A stretch of 64,000 nucleotides of DNA from an uncultured Bacteroidales bacterium (lineage in GTDB: Bacteria; Bacteroidota; Bacteroidia; Bacteroidales; Paludibacteraceae), in contig CAMKPZ010000002.1 in NCBI GenBank assembly GCA_946414805.1, positions 124,001 through 188,000 of the forward strand, read 5' to 3'. Of the stretch, positions 15,756-24,599 are shown in pieces. The notes under the pieces were generated by a model. The model had not been told where the DNA came from and made no database searches. It saw nothing but the letters and a program-made list of their open reading frames with translations. A program made the translations under genes and the position numbers. Numbering within the stretch: position 1 is the first letter of the stretch; the number at the start of each line of letters is the position of its first letter.

Positions 15756-16910
15756 ATGGAAGAGATTTACCACATACCGGCGATGCTGAAAGAGACGATA
15801 GAGGGTTTGGCGATCAAGCCGGACGGGGTGTATGTGGATGTAACCTTCGGCGGCGGAGGACACAGCCGCGCCATCCTTGGAAGGCTGGACGCGAATGTAC
15901 AAAGGGACGATGTACAATGTACGAAGGAGAGAGGACACCTATATTCGTTTGACCAGGATATAGAGGCGTACGAGAATGTACAAAGGGACGATGTACAATG
16001 TACGAAGGGCGAAGGGGTATTTGTCAATAATCCGAAATGGACGTTTGTGCATAGCAATTTCCGGTATCTGAAGAACTGGATGGATTATTACGGGGTGGAG
16101 CAGATAGACGGACTGTTAGCGGATCTCGGAGTCAGTTTTCACCATTTCGACTGTCCGGAGCGAGGGTTCAGTTTCCGTTTCAGCGCGCCGTTGGACATGC
16201 GCATGAACCAGACCGCCAAACGTACGGCGGCAGACATAGTGAACAGTTACAGCGAGGAAGAGTTAGCGAAGATTTTCTGGCTATACGGCGAGATGAAGAA
16301 CAGCCGCGCGGTCGCGCGTGCGATCCTTAAAGCGCGCGCGCAGAAGCCCATTGAGCGGACAGAGGAGCTGGTGGCGGTAGCGACGGGGATCAAAAGCCGG
16401 ATGGTATCCGGCAAAACGGACGAAGCTATAACCGGCGGCAAAAATGCCGCCGAAAGGGACAACGAAACAGGCGCGGGACTAAAGACCGCCGAAAGGGACA
16501 ACGAAACAGGCGCGGGACTAAAGACCGCCGAAGGAGACAACGAAAAGGCGGATACAATAGAACTGGAGATTCCGGCGCAATACAAGAAAGATCTGGCGCG
16601 GCTGTTTCAGGCGCTGCGGATCGAAGTGAACGATGAGATGGGTGCGTTACGGGAGATGCTTGTGGCGGCAAGAGACTTGCTGAAACCCGGCGGACGGATA
16701 GCGATCCTGACTTATCATTCGCTGGAGGACCGGCTGGTGAAGAATTTCCTGAGGAGCGGCAACCTCGAAGGGACAATAGAAAAAGATTTTTACGGCAACG
16801 CGATTACCCCGTTCGATGTCATCGAGAAGGGTCTGACCGCTTCGGAAGATGAAGTAGAGCGGAATCCGCGTAGCCGGAGCGCCAAATTACGGGTGGCGGA
16901 GAAGAAATAA
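15756..16910 (+). CDS. rsmH: 16S rRNA (cytosine1402-N4)-methyltransferase RsmH with repeat inserts
   Basis: 384 residues; the family is usually near 300. SAM-binding YVDVTFGGGGHS at 26-37, then FVHSNFRYL, GLLADLGVSFHHFD, and C-terminal ILTYHSLEDRLVKNF. It methylates C1402 of 16S rRNA in the P site. The extra length comes from three low-complexity inserts. Two are copies of a 35-bp sequence, around residues 47-59 and 74-86. The third is 214-265, containing two full 13-residue repeats (unit AERDNETGAGLKT). The core motifs are intact, so the gene is probably functional. The stop overlaps the ftsL start by one base. Confidence 0.92.
   Translation: MEEIYHIPAMLKETIEGLAIKPDGVYVDVTFGGGGHSRAILGRLDANVQRDDVQCTKERGHLYSFDQDIEAYENVQRDDVQCTKGEGVFVNNPKWTFVHSNFRYLKNWMDYYGVEQIDGLLADLGVSFHHFDCPERGFSFRFSAPLDMRMNQTAKRTAADIVNSYSEEELAKIFWLYGEMKNSRAVARAILKARAQKPIERTEELVAVATGIKSRMVSGKTDEAITGGKNAAERDNETGAGLKTAERDNETGAGLKTAEGDNEKADTIELEIPAQYKKDLARLFQALRIEVNDEMGALREMLVAARDLLKPGGRIAILTYHSLEDRLVKNFLRSGNLEGTIEKDFYGNAITPFDVIEKGLTASEDEVERNPRSRSAKLRVAEKK
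15893..15927 (+). repeat. 35-bp repeat copy 1 inside rsmH
   Basis: Identical to 15974-16008; contains TGTAC three times. A related sequence occurs in mfd at 57719-57748 (GTACNTTGTACATNGTCCC on one strand). Confidence 0.9.
15974..16008 (+). repeat. 35-bp repeat copy 2 inside rsmH
   Basis: Exact copy of 15893-15927, 81 bp downstream and therefore read in the same frame, giving the peptide NVQRDDVQCTK twice. Confidence 0.9.
16396..16454 (+). repeat. 59-bp hairpin element, coding copy (rsmH)
   Basis: Identical over 59 bp to 17259-17317. Holds two hairpins: GCCGGAT-ggt-ATCCGGC and GGCGGC-aaaaat-GCCGCC. Read in frame as part of RsmH. Confidence 0.92.
16447..16543 (+). repeat. 39-bp tandem repeat in rsmH
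   Basis: Two full 39-bp units (16447-16485, 16486-16524) and a diverging third. 39 is divisible by three, so each adds 13 residues. Unit begins CCGCCGAAAGGGACAAC. Confidence 0.9.
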
Positions 16911-17224
16911 TGGCAGATGCGCATGACATACAGAGTTGGCTGAACGGAGACCGACTCCGCAGCCGGAAGATCAAAGAACAATATCCCTTGATCGGTCTGA
17001 TCGTGGGGCTGATCTTCCTGTATATCCTGACCGGTTATCAGTCAGTGAAACAGCAACACCGGCTGACAGACACGAAGAAAGAGATGCTGGACGCCAAATA
17101 CCGGTACATGACGATCAGTGCGCAGCTGACGAATGCGACGCGGCAATCGCAAGTGCATGAGGCGCTGCAAGCCAAAGGCAGTTCGCTGCAGGAGAATACG
17201 GTGCCGCCGGTGAGAATTGAGTAA
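16910..17224 (+). CDS. ftsL: Cell division protein FtsL-like
   Basis: 104 residues with a short cytoplasmic N-terminus, one membrane segment (about 27-46, LIGLIVGLIFLYILTGY) and a periplasmic helix with heptad character (VKQQHRLTDTKKEMLDAKY). Size, topology and place between rsmH and ftsI identify the FtsL/DUF-type divisome protein of Bacteroidota, a partner of FtsB-like proteins and of FtsI-FtsW. Sequence conservation in this family is low, so position is the main evidence. It starts in the rsmH stop (TAATG). Confidence 0.8.
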   Translation: MADAHDIQSWLNGDRLRSRKIKEQYPLIGLIVGLIFLYILTGYQSVKQQHRLTDTKKEMLDAKYRYMTISAQLTNATRQSQVHEALQAKGSSLQENTVPPVRIE

Positions 17225-17258
17225 ACAACCCCACCTGACCTCCACACAAGGTAGGGAG

Positions 17259-17317
17259 GCCGGATGGTATCCGGCAAAACGGACGAAGCTATAACCGGCG
17301 GCAAAAATGCCGCCGAA
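17259..17317 (+). repeat. 59-bp hairpin element, non-coding copy (ftsL-ftsI spacer)
   Basis: Exact copy of 16396-16454 within the 143-bp spacer. It is followed by GAAGGAGACAAAGAAA and another hairpin, GGCGG-aata-CCGCC, giving a REP-like string of GC-rich stems. Confidence 0.92.
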
Positions 17318-17367
17318 GGAGACAAAGAAAGACGCGGCGGAATACCGCCGAGAACAGGACAAAGAAG

Positions 17368-19164
17368 ATGTCTGACGAACAAAGAAATACTGTATGGCGG
17401 TTTGCGATGATCTTCATCGTGATCCTTCTCGGTTTTGCCGCCGTGATAGGCCGTATTATCTATATTCAGACGATCGAACGGGACGAATGGCTGAAAGTAG
17501 CCGAACAGCAAGTGCCGGCACACCGTCCGGTGAAGGCCACCCGAGGGAATATATTGGATTGCAACGGCCGTTTGCTGGCCTCCAGTATGCCGCAATACTA
17601 CATGTATATGGACACGCGTGTGGAGGCATTGCACCTGAAAAACAACGAGTTATTCAACCGTCATATCGACACGCTGGCATTGGATCTGGCAACGATCGTA
17701 GGCGAACACACGCAGGCGGAATACAAGACGCGGATCGTCAACGCTTTCCGTCGCGGCGAGAAACGGCTGAAGGTATGCGATCACCGTATCAATTATCTGC
17801 AGCGGCAGGAGTTGATGAAGAACCCTCTGATCAAAAGAGGCAAATACAAAAGCGGAATCTTCTTTGAGGACCAGCACCGGCGGATCAAACCTTACGGGAT
17901 CTTGGCCAGTCGCACAATAGGCAGTATCTACGGCGAAGACGGCGTGGGCAACTCGGGTCTGGAGAAACGATACGAGAAAGAGTTGCGCGGCGAAGACGGA
18001 ATGAGCAGCGTTCAGAAGATCGGCGGCCGTTATGAGTCCGTGACGATAGAAGAAGCCAAAGACGGACTGGATGTGCGGACCACGATCGATGCGAACCTGC
18101 AGGACATTGTGGAGAACGCGCTGATCGAGAAGACGGCGGAGCGTAACGCCAAATGGGGCTGCTGCATTCTGATGGAGACACAGACGGGTTATATCCGCGC
18201 CATCGCCAACATTGACCGGTCGGAAGAAGGCGGTTACTACGAGGCGCAGAACCACGCGGTGCAGCGTGTAGAACCGGGTTCAACCTTCAAGACCATCGCT
18301 CTTCTGGCGGCACTGGATGACGGCAAGATCGATATCGACGACACCGTGAGTGTGTCCCGAACACCGTGGGTGTATATGCGCAAATCCAAACACACCGACG
18401 CACACCCGATGGATACTGTTCTGACGGTCCGGAGTGCGTTAGCCGTATCCAGTAATATCGCATTGGCGAAACTGATCACGCGGAGTTACGAGGGGTCGGC
18501 GAAGAAGTTCGTCCGCCGGATAGAGAAGACGGGTCTGATGGACAGCGTTTATAGCGAGATCCCGGGAGCCGACAAGGTGCGGATCGATGTGCCGAAAGAC
18601 ACGGTGACGCTGAGCAAGATGAGTTACGGCTACTCGGTGGAGCTGAGCCCGATGCAACTGCTGATGTTCTACAACGCGATCGCCAACGACGGCCGGATGA
18701 TGCGTCCGATGCTTGTGACCGATATCCAGCAGAACGGCGAGACGGTGAAGAGTTTCAAACCGGAGGTGGTGAAATCGTCGATCTGCGGGAAGAGTGCTCT
18801 CCGTGATATCCGCCTGGCGCTGCATGATGTCGTTTGGGACGATCATCTGGGAACGGCAGCCAAGAAGAAATGGAGCCGCAAGGCGCAATCGAACCTGGTG
18901 TCAATAGCAGGGAAGACGGGAACGGCACAGTTGTTCATTCCCGGTCACGGCTATTCGCCCCGTCACCACCGGATGACTTTTGTGGGGTATTTCCCAGAGG
19001 AGAACCCGCGGTACACCTGTATCTGCATGATCGAGGATCCGCAATATCCGTATGACGCCGGAATGGACTGCGGCAGTACGGTCCGCGTGATCGCCGAGAA
19101 GACGATGGCTTACACGGGATGCTACGTTATCCGTGAAGGCGAACGGGTTTTAGAGAAGAGATAA
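17368..19164 (+). CDS. ftsI: Septal peptidoglycan transpeptidase FtsI (PBP3-type)
   Basis: 598 residues. One N-terminal membrane segment (about 11-31), a dimerisation domain, then the transpeptidase with catalytic S305 in GSTFK, SSN at 361-363 and KTG at 516-518 (AGKTGTAQ). It cross-links septal peptidoglycan together with FtsW. It ends soon after the catalytic domain. The C-terminal PASTA domain found in many Bacteroidota homologues is absent, and there is no sign of a frameshifted continuation. Spacer upstream contains the hairpin element. Confidence 0.93.
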   Translation: MSDEQRNTVWRFAMIFIVILLGFAAVIGRIIYIQTIERDEWLKVAEQQVPAHRPVKATRGNILDCNGRLLASSMPQYYMYMDTRVEALHLKNNELFNRHIDTLALDLATIVGEHTQAEYKTRIVNAFRRGEKRLKVCDHRINYLQRQELMKNPLIKRGKYKSGIFFEDQHRRIKPYGILASRTIGSIYGEDGVGNSGLEKRYEKELRGEDGMSSVQKIGGRYESVTIEEAKDGLDVRTTIDANLQDIVENALIEKTAERNAKWGCCILMETQTGYIRAIANIDRSEEGGYYEAQNHAVQRVEPGSTFKTIALLAALDDGKIDIDDTVSVSRTPWVYMRKSKHTDAHPMDTVLTVRSALAVSSNIALAKLITRSYEGSAKKFVRRIEKTGLMDSVYSEIPGADKVRIDVPKDTVTLSKMSYGYSVELSPMQLLMFYNAIANDGRMMRPMLVTDIQQNGETVKSFKPEVVKSSICGKSALRDIRLALHDVVWDDHLGTAAKKKWSRKAQSNLVSIAGKTGTAQLFIPGHGYSPRHHRMTFVGYFPEENPRYTCICMIEDPQYPYDAGMDCGSTVRVIAEKTMAYTGCYVIREGERVLEKR

Positions 19165-19208
19165 CAGGCTCCGGCATGTATGCCGAGCGTTAAACCGATA
19201 GGAAATAT

Positions 19209-20699
19209 ATGATTCTAAGCGAATTATTGAAAGCGGTAAAGCCGATTGAGGTGATCGGCAGCACGGACAAGGAGATCAACGGCATTCATTTTGACAGCCG
19301 CAAAGTAGGTCAAGGCGACCTTTTCGTTGCCCAAGTAGGCACGGCAGTAGACGGACACACGTTCATTGACGGTTGTGTCGCAAAGGGCGCAGCGGCGGTG
19401 GTGCTTTCGGACAGGAAGTACCTGCCGGAGGAAGCTGTCAGCCGTCAGCCATCAGAAGTCAGCTATGTCCTCGTGGAGAATACGGACAAGGCGCTTGGGT
19501 TGATGGCCGGCAAGTGGTTCGGCGAACCTTCCAAACAGTTGACGCTGGTAGGCGTGACCGGCACGAACGGCAAAACGACGATCGCCACCTTATTATATAA
19601 ACTCGTGCGCGCGATGGGTCATAAGGCCGGATTGCTGTCAACGGTGGTCAATTATATTGAGGATGAGGCGGTTGCGGCGACCCATACTACGCCTGATGCG
19701 ATCGAGTTGAACGGTCTGTTGCGAAGGATGGTGGATGCCGGCTGTGAGTACGCTTTTATGGAAGTGAGCAGCCATGCGATCGCGCAGGAACGTATCGCCG
19801 GACTGGATTTTGACGGCGCTCTGTTCACCAATCTGACACGCGATCATATCGATTATCACAAGACCTTTGATAACTACCGCGATACGAAGAAACGGCTTTT
19901 TGACGGGCTGAAGAAGACCGCTTTCGCCGTGACGAACAAAGACGACAAGAACGGATTGGTGATGACCCAGAACTGCAAGGCGTCGGTTCACACCTATTCG
20001 ACCCATTCGTTAGCGGACTACAAGGCGCAGATATTAGAAGAAGGTTTTGATGGCATGATGCTGAATATCAACGGGAAAGAGGTGTTTGTGCCGCTGGTAG
20101 GACGATTCAACGTAAGCAATCTGCTCTGTATCTACGGCACGGCGCTGAATCTCGGATTCGACGAGCTGGAGGTGCTGCGGGTGCTGAGTACGCTGAGGCC
20201 TGTGAACGGCCGGTTCGAGACGATCCGCAGTCCGAAAGGCTGGACCGCCATCGTCGATTATGCCCATACGCCGGACGCGGTGGACAATGTGATCCAGACG
20301 ATAAGGGAGATCTTGGGAAGCTGTCAGCCATCAGCCGTCAGCCATCAGCCGAAGTTGATTACGGTTATAGGCTGCGGCGGCAACAGGGACAAGGGCAAAC
20401 GCCCGATGATGGCGCAGATTGCGAAAAAAGGCAGCGAACAGTTGATCCTGACTTCCGACAACCCGCGTGACGAAGAACCGGCAGATATTCTGAACGACAT
20501 GAAAGCCGGTCTGACGGAAGAGGAGTTGCGGAGTACATTGGTGATCGAGGACCGCGCGGCTGCTATCCAGACGGCTTGTACGCTGGCGCAGAGCGGCGAT
20601 GTGATCCTCGTAGCCGGCAAAGGACACGAGGACTACCAGATCATCAAAGGCGTGAAACACCATTTTGACGACCATGAGGTTGTGAGAAGATTTATTTAA
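19209..20699 (+). CDS. murE: UDP-MurNAc-L-Ala-D-Glu:meso-DAP ligase MurE
   Basis: 496 residues. ATP-binding GVTGTNGKTT near 115-124, central HTTPDAIELN and MEVSSHAI, and DNPR at 417-420, the signature that selects meso-diaminopimelate. It adds the third residue of the peptidoglycan stem peptide. Two short segments are encoded by tandem RTCAGCC heptamers: about 76-86 (VSRQPSEVS) and about 371-381 (SCQPSAVSHQP). Both lie in surface-loop positions between conserved blocks. Confidence 0.94.
   Translation: MILSELLKAVKPIEVIGSTDKEINGIHFDSRKVGQGDLFVAQVGTAVDGHTFIDGCVAKGAAAVVLSDRKYLPEEAVSRQPSEVSYVLVENTDKALGLMAGKWFGEPSKQLTLVGVTGTNGKTTIATLLYKLVRAMGHKAGLLSTVVNYIEDEAVAATHTTPDAIELNGLLRRMVDAGCEYAFMEVSSHAIAQERIAGLDFDGALFTNLTRDHIDYHKTFDNYRDTKKRLFDGLKKTAFAVTNKDDKNGLVMTQNCKASVHTYSTHSLADYKAQILEEGFDGMMLNINGKEVFVPLVGRFNVSNLLCIYGTALNLGFDELEVLRVLSTLRPVNGRFETIRSPKGWTAIVDYAHTPDAVDNVIQTIREILGSCQPSAVSHQPKLITVIGCGGNRDKGKRPMMAQIAKKGSEQLILTSDNPRDEEPADILNDMKAGLTEEELRSTLVIEDRAAAIQTACTLAQSGDVILVAGKGHEDYQIIKGVKHHFDDHEVVRRFI
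19432..19465 (+). repeat. In-frame heptamer array (RTCAGCC) in murE, site 1
   Basis: CTGTCAGCC, GTCAGCC, ATCAGAA, GTCAGCT in 7-bp register, between EEA and the conserved YVLVENTDKALG. Confidence 0.85.
20318..20353 (+). repeat. In-frame heptamer array (RTCAGCC) in murE, site 2
   Basis: GTCAGCC, ATCAGCC, GTCAGCC, ATCAGCC in perfect 7-bp register, between IREILG and LITVIGCGGNRDKGKRP. Confidence 0.92.
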
Positions 20700-20736
20700 A
20701 AACGATATATCGATATATCGAAAAATCGAAAAGAAA
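20700..20736 (+). repeat. 8-bp array (CGATATAT) in murE-mraY spacer
   Basis: CGATATAT, CGATATAT, CGAAAAAT, CGAAAAG fill the whole spacer between the murE stop and the mraY start. Confidence 0.85.
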
Positions 20737-22008
20737 ATGCTATATTCTTTATTTACACATTTTAGCGAGGTGTTGGGTGCGCGGCTGTTCACCTATATCT
20801 CTTTCCGCGCCATTCTGGCAGGCGTGATCGGTTTGCTGGTGAGTATCTGGATCGGCAACCGGTTTATCAATTACATGAAACGCCATAATATCTCGGAGAC
20901 CCAGCGCGACGAGAAGACAGATCCGTTTAACGTGGGCAAGAAAGGTGTGCCGACGATGGGCGGTCTGATTGTGATCACGGCGATTCTGATTCCGTGTCTG
21001 CTGCTGGGCAAACTGACCAACGTGTATATGATCCTGATGCTGGTGACAACGCTTCTGATGGGCGCATTGGGCTTCGCGGACGACTATATCAAGACCTTCA
21101 AGAAGAACAAGGACGGACTGAACGGTTGGGTGAAGATCGGCGGTCAGGTGGTATTGGGTCTGATAGTCGGTCTGACGCTTCGTTTCTGTCCGGCGACGAC
21201 GATGAACGAGGTGGTAACCAGCCATATAGAGAATAATGTGGTGGTAGTGGAGAAGACGCCGGAGATCAAATCGACCCAGACGACGATTCCGTTTGTGAAG
21301 CACCATAACTTCAATTATGCGGACCTCTTCAGTTGGACCGGAGAGAACAACAAATACCGCTTCGGCTGGGTGTTCTTTGTGCTGCTGACCGTGTTTGTGG
21401 TAGCGGCAGTGAGCAACGGCGCGAATCTGAACGACGGCATGGACGGCATGTGTGCCGGTAACTCGGCGATCATAGGCGTAGCCTTGCTGATTCTGGCATA
21501 CACGAGCGGTAGCGTAGTGTGGGCAGAGTATTTCGATGTGATGTATATACCCGGCAGCGAAGAGCTGGTGGTATTCATGGCTTCTTTCGTGGGTGCCTTG
21601 GTGGGTTATCTGTGGTTCAACGGTTTTCCGGCTCAGGTCTTTCTGGGCGATACAGGCAGTCTGACCGTAGGAGGAATCATCGGCGTTTGCGCGATGGTGA
21701 TTCACAAGGAGTTGCTGGTGCCGGTGCTTTGCGGAATATTCCTGATGGAGAGCGTCTCCGTCATTGTGCAGACGCAGGTATATAAATTCTATAAGAAACG
21801 CGGGCGTCATGTGCGCGTATGGAAACGTACGCCTTTCCATGACCATTTCCGGACTTCGGTGGACCAGGTGCTGAAGAACGATCCGGGCTGTTCGATCCTT
21901 TTCCAGGGCAGCAAGAACCTGCATCATGAGACGAAGATCGTGCTGCGTTTCTGTATCGTGACGCTGATCCTGGCGGCAATCACCATCTTGACATTGAAAA
22001 TAAGGTAA
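20737..22008 (+). CDS. mraY: Phospho-MurNAc-pentapeptide translocase MraY
   Basis: 423 residues, polytopic (about ten membrane segments). Conserved loops: GKKGVPTMGGL, GALGFADDYIK, SNGANLNDGMDGMCAG and GFPAQVFLGDTGSL. It transfers phospho-MurNAc-pentapeptide to undecaprenyl phosphate, giving lipid I at the inner membrane. The roughly 60-residue hydrophilic stretch around 155-200 is the longer periplasmic loop common in Bacteroidota MraY. The stop is one base before murD's start. Confidence 0.95.
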   Translation: MLYSLFTHFSEVLGARLFTYISFRAILAGVIGLLVSIWIGNRFINYMKRHNISETQRDEKTDPFNVGKKGVPTMGGLIVITAILIPCLLLGKLTNVYMILMLVTTLLMGALGFADDYIKTFKKNKDGLNGWVKIGGQVVLGLIVGLTLRFCPATTMNEVVTSHIENNVVVVEKTPEIKSTQTTIPFVKHHNFNYADLFSWTGENNKYRFGWVFFVLLTVFVVAAVSNGANLNDGMDGMCAGNSAIIGVALLILAYTSGSVVWAEYFDVMYIPGSEELVVFMASFVGALVGYLWFNGFPAQVFLGDTGSLTVGGIIGVCAMVIHKELLVPVLCGIFLMESVSVIVQTQVYKFYKKRGRHVRVWKRTPFHDHFRTSVDQVLKNDPGCSILFQGSKNLHHETKIVLRFCIVTLILAAITILTLKIR

Positions 22009-22009
22009 T

Positions 22010-23290
22010 ATGGGACGAATCGTAGTATTAGGTGCAGGGGAGAGCGGCACAGGAGCTGCCATCCTTGCCAAGGAGAAAGGTTTTGACGTGTTTGTCAGCG
22101 ACTGCGGAACGATCAGCGATCCGTACCGTGCGCTGCTGGATCAGAACGGCGTGCAATGGGAGGACGGCAAGCACACCGAAGAGCTGGTGCTGAACGCAGA
22201 CGAGGTGGTGAAATCGCCGGGTATACCTTTGACGGCGCCGCTGATCAGGAAACTGCAGGCGCAAGGCACTCCGATCATCTCGGAGATTGAGTTTGCGGCG
22301 CGTTATACGGACGCGAAAATGATCTGTATCACGGGTTCGAACGGCAAGACGACCACCACTTCGCTGATCTTCTATATCCTGAAACAGGCGGGATTGAATG
22401 TGGGTCTCGCAGGCAATATCGGTAACTCGCTGGCGCTGCAAGTGGCGCGGGAGAACCATGATTACTACGTGATCGAGCTGAGCTCGTTCCAACTTGATAA
22501 CATGTATGATTTCAAGGCGGACATCGCAATCTTGCTGAATATCACGCCGGATCATCTGGACCGGTACGACTATCAGTTCCAGAACTACGTGGACGCCAAG
22601 TTCCGCATCACGCGCAACCAGACGAAAGAGGACAGTTTTATCTATTGGGCGGAAGACCCTGTGATCGACCGCGAGATGAAGAAACTGCAGTTGGGCGCAA
22701 CCTTGTATCCGTACGGTTTCTCGGTGCCTGATCCGCTGCCGGTGAGCGAGGAGGAACTGGCGCTGAAGGGGCGGCATAACGTGCTGAACTCGATGGCAGC
22801 CACGATCGCTGCAAACGTAGTGGGAATCAGGAAAGAGGTCATCCGCGAGAGCCTGATGAGTTTTCAGGGAGTGGAGCACCGCCTGCAGTATGTAGCGACG
22901 GTCCGCGGCGTGCGATGGATCAATGACAGCAAGGCAACGAATGTCAATTCCTGCTGGTATGCGCTGGAGAGCATGACGACGCCTACGGTGCTGATTCTCG
23001 GCGGAAAAGACAAGGGCAATGACTATTCGGAGATCGACGAGCTGGTGAAACAGAAATGCCACACGCTGGTGTTCATGGGGCTGCATAATGAGAAACTAAG
23101 GGAGCATTTCGGAGGGTTCGGAATCCGGATCATCGACACCGACAATCTGCACGACGCCGTGCAGGGAGCCTACGAGGCGGCAAAAGACGGTGACACCGTG
23201 CTGCTCAGTCCCTGCTGTGCAAGTTTCGATCTCTTCAAATCCTATGAGGACCGCGGCGAACAGTTTATGGCAGCTGTGAGAGCTTTATGA
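22010..23290 (+). CDS. murD: UDP-MurNAc-L-alanine:D-glutamate ligase MurD
   Basis: 426 residues. Nucleotide-fold N-terminus IVVLGAGESGTGAA, ATP loop ITGSNGKTTTTSL, NITPDHLDRY, EHRLQYV and WINDSKATNVNS, all Mur-ligase blocks. It adds D-glutamate to UDP-MurNAc-L-Ala in the cytoplasm. Its last codons overlap the ftsW start by four bases (ATGA), pointing to translational coupling. Confidence 0.95.
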   Translation: MGRIVVLGAGESGTGAAILAKEKGFDVFVSDCGTISDPYRALLDQNGVQWEDGKHTEELVLNADEVVKSPGIPLTAPLIRKLQAQGTPIISEIEFAARYTDAKMICITGSNGKTTTTSLIFYILKQAGLNVGLAGNIGNSLALQVARENHDYYVIELSSFQLDNMYDFKADIAILLNITPDHLDRYDYQFQNYVDAKFRITRNQTKEDSFIYWAEDPVIDREMKKLQLGATLYPYGFSVPDPLPVSEEELALKGRHNVLNSMAATIAANVVGIRKEVIRESLMSFQGVEHRLQYVATVRGVRWINDSKATNVNSCWYALESMTTPTVLILGGKDKGNDYSEIDELVKQKCHTLVFMGLHNEKLREHFGGFGIRIIDTDNLHDAVQGAYEAAKDGDTVLLSPCCASFDLFKSYEDRGEQFMAAVRAL

Positions 23291-24522
23291 AACTGAATCT
23301 GCAACATATTGACCGCACGTATTGGGGGCTCTTTCTGGCGCTGATCGTAGTAGCGGTAATTGCGCTGTTCTCGGCGTCCTCCACGCTGGTCTATATGCAC
23401 CATTCCGCGTTGGGGCCGATCGGCCAGCAAATGGTGTTTATTGTGCTGGGAATAGCTGCGGCTTACGGAATCCAGTTTATTCCCACTTACTGGGTCCGTT
23501 TCGGAGGATATATATTGCTGGCAATCAGCACGTTGCTTGTCTATTCGACGATTATTCCGGGTAATCCGCTGGTGGTGACGATCAACGGAGCGGCGCGTTG
23601 GGTCCGCATCGCCGGAATCACTTTCCAGCCTTCGGAGTTGGCAAAGCTGTCGCTGATCATTGTGATCGCAGACCAACTGGCGCGTATCCGTACGGAGGAG
23701 GACAAGAAGAAATATTTCTACCGTACGCTGATCATCTCCGGCGTGGTGATGCTGCCGATTATGGCGTCCAACCTCTCTACGGCGGTGCTGATCGGGATCA
23801 TTGTCTTCTGCCTCTGGATCTTGGCCCGCATTCCGTGGAAATACACGCTTTCGGTCGTTGGAATAGCGGTCGTGGCGTTGCTGTTGGGATACATGCTGGT
23901 TGAGTTCGCTTTTGTGCGTCCGGGGCGTGAGATGCACGGGCCTTTCAAACGTGCCACAACTTGGGTGGGACGCATTGACAGGCATTTTGCGCACGATGAC
24001 AAGGAGTCGAAATACACCCTGACGGACGAGAATATCCAGGAGGTCTATTCGGCTGTCGCAATCGCTCGGGGCGGAGCGTCTCCTTTAGGCGTTCTGCCCG
24101 GTAACAGCAAGGAGAGGGACTATCTGCCATTGGCTTTTGCGGACTATATCTTTGCTATCATTGTAGAGGAGTCCGGCGTGATAGGAGCGGGATTTCTGAT
24201 CTTCCTCTATCTGGCGGTTCTCTTCCGCGCCTGCAATGTGTCGAGCCGTTATTCGGATCTGCCGGCTATGCTGATGACAATGGGTCTGGCGCTGATGATC
24301 ACCTGCCAGGCATTGATCTCCATGCTGGTTGCAGTGGGCTTGGGACCTGTGACGGGACAGCCGTTGCCGCTGATCTCCAGAGGCGGAACATCCGTCTTGA
24401 TCACCTCTGTCTATTTCGGAATCATGATGGGGGTGAGCCGCGAACAGAAGATCCTGCGCGACCGTGTCAACGAGACGATAGAGGAGAGTCAGGACGACGC
24501 TCCGATCGTTACGCTGGAGTAA
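23287..24522 (+). CDS. ftsW: Septal peptidoglycan glycosyltransferase FtsW
   Basis: 411 residues of the SEDS family with about ten membrane segments. Conserved [38 protein letters not shown] and [13 protein letters not shown] are all present. It polymerises lipid II at the septum together with FtsI encoded in the same cluster. It is the last gene of the dcw cluster here. murG, murC, ftsQ, ftsA and ftsZ, which commonly follow in Bacteroidota, are not in the window. Confidence 0.95.
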   Translation: MKLNLQHIDRTYWGLFLALIVVAVIALFSASSTLVYMHHSALGPIGQQMVFIVLGIAAAYGIQFIPTYWVRFGGYILLAISTLLVYSTIIPGNPLVVTINGAARWVRIAGITFQPSELAKLSLIIVIADQLARIRTEEDKKKYFYRTLIISGVVMLPIMASNLSTAVLIGIIVFCLWILARIPWKYTLSVVGIAVVALLLGYMLVEFAFVRPGREMHGPFKRATTWVGRIDRHFAHDDKESKYTLTDENIQEVYSAVAIARGGASPLGVLPGNSKERDYLPLAFADYIFAIIVEESGVIGAGFLIFLYLAVLFRACNVSSRYSDLPAMLMTMGLALMITCQALISMLVAVGLGPVTGQPLPLISRGGTSVLITSVYFGIMMGVSREQKILRDRVNETIEESQDDAPIVTLE

Positions 24523-24547
24523 AAATTGAGAAAAATTCCGAAAAAAC

Positions 24548-24578
24548 TTGCATATGTCCGATTTTTGTTGTATCTTTG
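24548..24578 (+). promoter_or_regulatory. pdxJ promoter with extended -33 motif
   Basis: TTGCATATGTC beginning at 24548, a 20-bp spacer after TTG, then TATCTTTG at 24571-24578. Confidence 0.85.
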
Positions 24579-24599
24579 CAGCGAAAAACAGGTGTGTCT

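Noticed and set aside
15893..16008. CRISPR-like direct repeats
   Set aside because: Only two copies, the space between is conserved RsmH coding sequence, and no cas gene is present in the window.
20749..22071. Long open frame of 440 codons antisense to mraY
   Set aside because: His/Gln/Arg-rich shadow of the mraY reading frame with no motif; mraY on the other strand is certain. The same applies to the antisense frames over murD (22028-23086), rny (37896-39038) and the Ig-like gene (32213-33649).
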